A DNA stretch of 7,943 nt from assembly GCA_045595795.1 (NCBI GenBank), contig JAZOBC010000071.1, forward strand, positions 1 to 7,943, read 5' to 3'. The position numbers were made by a program, and so were the translations under genes. The number at the start of each line of letters is the position of its first letter. Positions within the stretch are counted from its first letter, which is position 1. Below are positions 5,972 through 7,943 of this stretch, piece by piece. The notes beneath the pieces were generated by a model. The model saw only the letters and a list, made by a program, of their open reading frames with translations, ran no database searches and was not told where the DNA came from. This stretch comes from UMGS755 sp045595795 (GTDB lineage Bacteria > Bacillota > Clostridia > UBA1381 > UBA9506).

Positions 5972-7943
5972 TTTTTCGACTCTTGACCAGGTGCTGAGCG
6001 GACGGTCAACAATCGGCTTGCTTGCTGCTTCACCGCCGACAGGCGTAATACGAACGGTAATGTCGATATTCGCCGCTGACGGAATGTGAATGGCAACCTT
6101 GTTAACACCCTCGTTCGGGTTCTGACCTTCCGGATTCGGAGAAGTCGGCAGCGGCTCAGCCTTCATGGCGAGCAGCTCTGCACCCGGAGCGTTGGTGATG
6201 AAGTCAAGCTGTACCTGCTTGCCGTTCAGGCTCAGGATTGCAGTATCGCCATCCACAACGTTGATGGTTGCAGGTGTTTGCATCAGCCAGTAAATCTCAG
6301 AAGGATCAGCCGTTCTGATTTCATCGCGGATGATGGCACTCTGACGGTTATCGGTCAGCATAATACCACGCATAGCAGACTGAGAGTTGGTGTAAATGCT
6401 GGTCAGATCACCGATGGCAAAGCCTTCGTCCTCATAGCTTTCAAATACGGGAACGTCACCGTAGCCATAATAGTCGTGACCGATGGTTTCATCCGGATTG
6501 ATGATGAACAGGTTATGGCCCTCCGGACGGCAACGATAGTAGGTGTCTCTGGAGCCGGTGATAAAGTATCCGGGCAGGTTGTAATCATCTTTACCTAAGT
6601 CGATCGCCCAGCGTTCGCCTAACATATCGAGAATGAAGGTACCGGTGTCGTAGTGGTTATGAGAAATAATCTCAGGACCGAAGTGAGCACCGAGGTAAAT
6701 GCCGTCTTTATCGTAATTGTTACGGAAGGAAACCAGCTCGGCATTCGCATAGTAATGATCCAGCGTGAGCTCCATATCACCTAACTTATTCCATTCGCTG
6801 TTGTAATATACAACGTCGTCTAAATAAGCAGCCAGGCCGGAAAGCTCTAAATATTTCTCTTTCAGCTGATAGATTTCGGGGTCATTAAACATGTGAGCCG
6901 CCCAACGAATGACATAACCGTCAGCCCATTGTGCCAGTTCCCACTCAGCAGCATCATGGTAGTTGTTTGCACCGTTGTTACCATGACCTGTTACATAGAA
7001 GTAGAAGAAGTTCTTAAAGTTGGGAACGGTTAAGAAGCCGTAGTCATGACCCAGGGTCTTGGTGATCGTTGCAATACCGTGAGTCAGGAAGTTCATCATG
7101 TATGCTGCATAGTCAAGACCTTCAGCCCACGCACCGTCGGGGAAGAAGTTAACCATAACCTTTTCCAGCGCACGCATGCCTTCTGCAATCAAATATGAGC
7201 AAAGCTCAGGGTCTTTGTCAAACACAGCAAACGCACCCATGAGCGTACCGCTCATACATACCACGTTGATGTTGTTACCCTGCGAAACAGAGTTCGTAAT
7301 ACTCGGGTCGGTACCCTTTAACACCTTTTCAAAGTGCTTCAGACCCTTATTAATAATGGAGTCTTCCAGCAACGCACGTTCTTCGGGAGTCCAGTAATCA
7401 TAGAGCCAGTCGTAGCAAAGCGCCATGGCTGCGATATAAGTAGCAGGCGTTAAGCTATCGTCAGAATAAAGCCAGGTTTCTCTATCAATGCATGCAATCA
7501 TAACACTTTCGCGAACCTTGTCAATCAGATACGGCTCGCCGGTTGCCAGCCATGCACTCAGCATTGCATAGTCATAATACCAGTGGTTGTTCATGGAGCT
7601 CTCAGCCGTCAGCGTTCTGTCGGGTGAGCACAGATTTGTCAAGGTTTTAGCAACCAATGCCTGATAATCCGGGTCGTTCTTGTAGGTTGCACGCATGGTT
7701 TCCAGATATTCCTTGTTAATGGATACGCGGGGGTGACCCTTACCCTTCATAAGCTCGGTCACGTCTTCCGGTGTTAAGCGGCCGAACTGCATGTAACCGT
7801 TTAAGGTGGTTGCATTGGCTTCGTTCATCTTAATTGCTTCGTCAGCAAAGAGGAGCAAACCGCGTTCATGTTCAAAGGTAAATTTGCCGAGCTTTTCAGC
7901 AACATTCTTAATGGGCAGATAGAGTACGCCGTCTTTTGTGGTT
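5969..7943 (-). CDS. Heparinase II/III-like polysaccharide lyase, 5' end beyond window
   Basis: The reading frame is open to the right edge, so the N-terminus is missing; 657 residues are visible. A TTG at 7858 is not a real start: the 28 codons before it (reading DGVLYLPIKNVAEKLGKF) match the stalk domain of the neighbouring lyase. In visible-fragment numbering the stalk end is about 1-34, the alpha/alpha-toroid about 45-370 and the C-terminal beta-sandwich about 395-640. Active-site marks parallel the neighbour: GNN (222-224), AWAEGLDYAAY with Tyr278/Tyr281, SHNHYDTGTF with His428/His430/Asp432, and RPEGHN (472-477). Over the 63 residues starting at SHxHYD, 54 are identical to the downstream lyase, so the two are tandem paralogues. 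The segment following the HGNNG motif differs strongly, which could alter substrate choice. The full gene probably also carries a signal peptide and binding modules to the right (inference). Its stop is 16 nt before the next start. Confidence 0.88.
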   Translation of the reverse strand, partial: TTKDGVLYLPIKNVAEKLGKFTFEHERGLLLFADEAIKMNEANATTLNGYMQFGRLTPEDVTELMKGKGHPRVSINKEYLETMRATYKNDPDYQALVAKTLTNLCSPDRTLTAESSMNNHWYYDYAMLSAWLATGEPYLIDKVRESVMIACIDRETWLYSDDSLTPATYIAAMALCYDWLYDYWTPEERALLEDSIINKGLKHFEKVLKGTDPSITNSVSQGNNINVVCMSGTLMGAFAVFDKDPELCSYLIAEGMRALEKVMVNFFPDGAWAEGLDYAAYMMNFLTHGIATITKTLGHDYGFLTVPNFKNFFYFYVTGHGNNGANNYHDAAEWELAQWADGYVIRWAAHMFNDPEIYQLKEKYLELSGLAAYLDDVVYYNSEWNKLGDMELTLDHYYANAELVSFRNNYDKDGIYLGAHFGPEIISHNHYDTGTFILDMLGERWAIDLGKDDYNLPGYFITGSRDTYYRCRPEGHNLFIINPDETIGHDYYGYGDVPVFESYEDEGFAIGDLTSIYTNSQSAMRGIMLTDNRQSAIIRDEIRTADPSEIYWLMQTPATINVVDGDTAILSLNGKQVQLDFITNAPGAELLAMKAEPLPTSPNPEGQNPNEGVNKVAIHIPSAANIDITVRITPVGGEAASKPIVDRPLSTWSRVEK

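Noticed and set aside
6086..6598. Plus-strand 170-codon frame antisense to the first lyase
   Set aside because: It is a mirror of the well-supported lyase frame, with no initiation signal and no domain.
7856..7858. TTG as the start of the first lyase
   Set aside because: The frame stays open for 28 more codons to the window edge, and those codons encode stalk-domain sequence homologous to the next lyase.

Overview
The window looks like part of a carbohydrate-degradation operon from a Gram-positive anaerobe, most likely an uncultured gut-type Clostridia (Bacillota). This assignment is inferred. It rests on Bacillota-style signal peptides (MKK + hydrophobic core + A-x-A), strong purine-rich ribosome binding sites, a copper-amine-oxidase-N-like stalk domain typical of secreted Bacillota proteins, and the absence of any SusC/SusD-type genes. 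No 16S or marker gene is present to confirm it.

Every gene is on the minus strand and is transcribed from the right edge to the left. In order of transcription they are: (1) a heparinase II/III-like polysaccharide lyase whose 5' end lies outside the window (stop at 5969); (2) a complete 1292-residue secreted multidomain lyase (2074-5952), a paralogue of the first; (3) a 344-residue secreted protein (1022-2056) that corresponds to the N-terminal binding modules of lyase 2 without the catalytic part; (4) a 190-residue RpiB/LacA/LacB-fold sugar isomerase (418-990). The gaps are 16, 17 and 31 nt and contain no visible promoter or terminator, and each downstream gene has its own ribosome binding site. 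A strong intrinsic terminator at 371-410 closes the operon. The promoter must lie beyond the right edge.

A working model (inference): the two extracellular lyases cleave a uronic-acid-containing polysaccharide by beta-elimination, the stand-alone module protein helps bind the polymer or cell surface, and the cytoplasmic isomerase processes a sugar released downstream. The isomerase keeps the catalytic Cys but lacks the ring-opening His and the phosphate-binding Arg positions of ribose-5-phosphate isomerase B. This fits a non-phosphorylated substrate such as the unsaturated-uronate-derived keto sugar handled by streptococcal DhuI, an RpiB-fold enzyme. Transporter, unsaturated glucuronyl hydrolase and regulator genes are not in the window and may lie to the right.

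The left 370 bases hold no convincing gene. They carry a dense run of short perfect hairpins (about 33-239) and a 16-bp perfect palindrome (345-360). This is the least explained part of the window.
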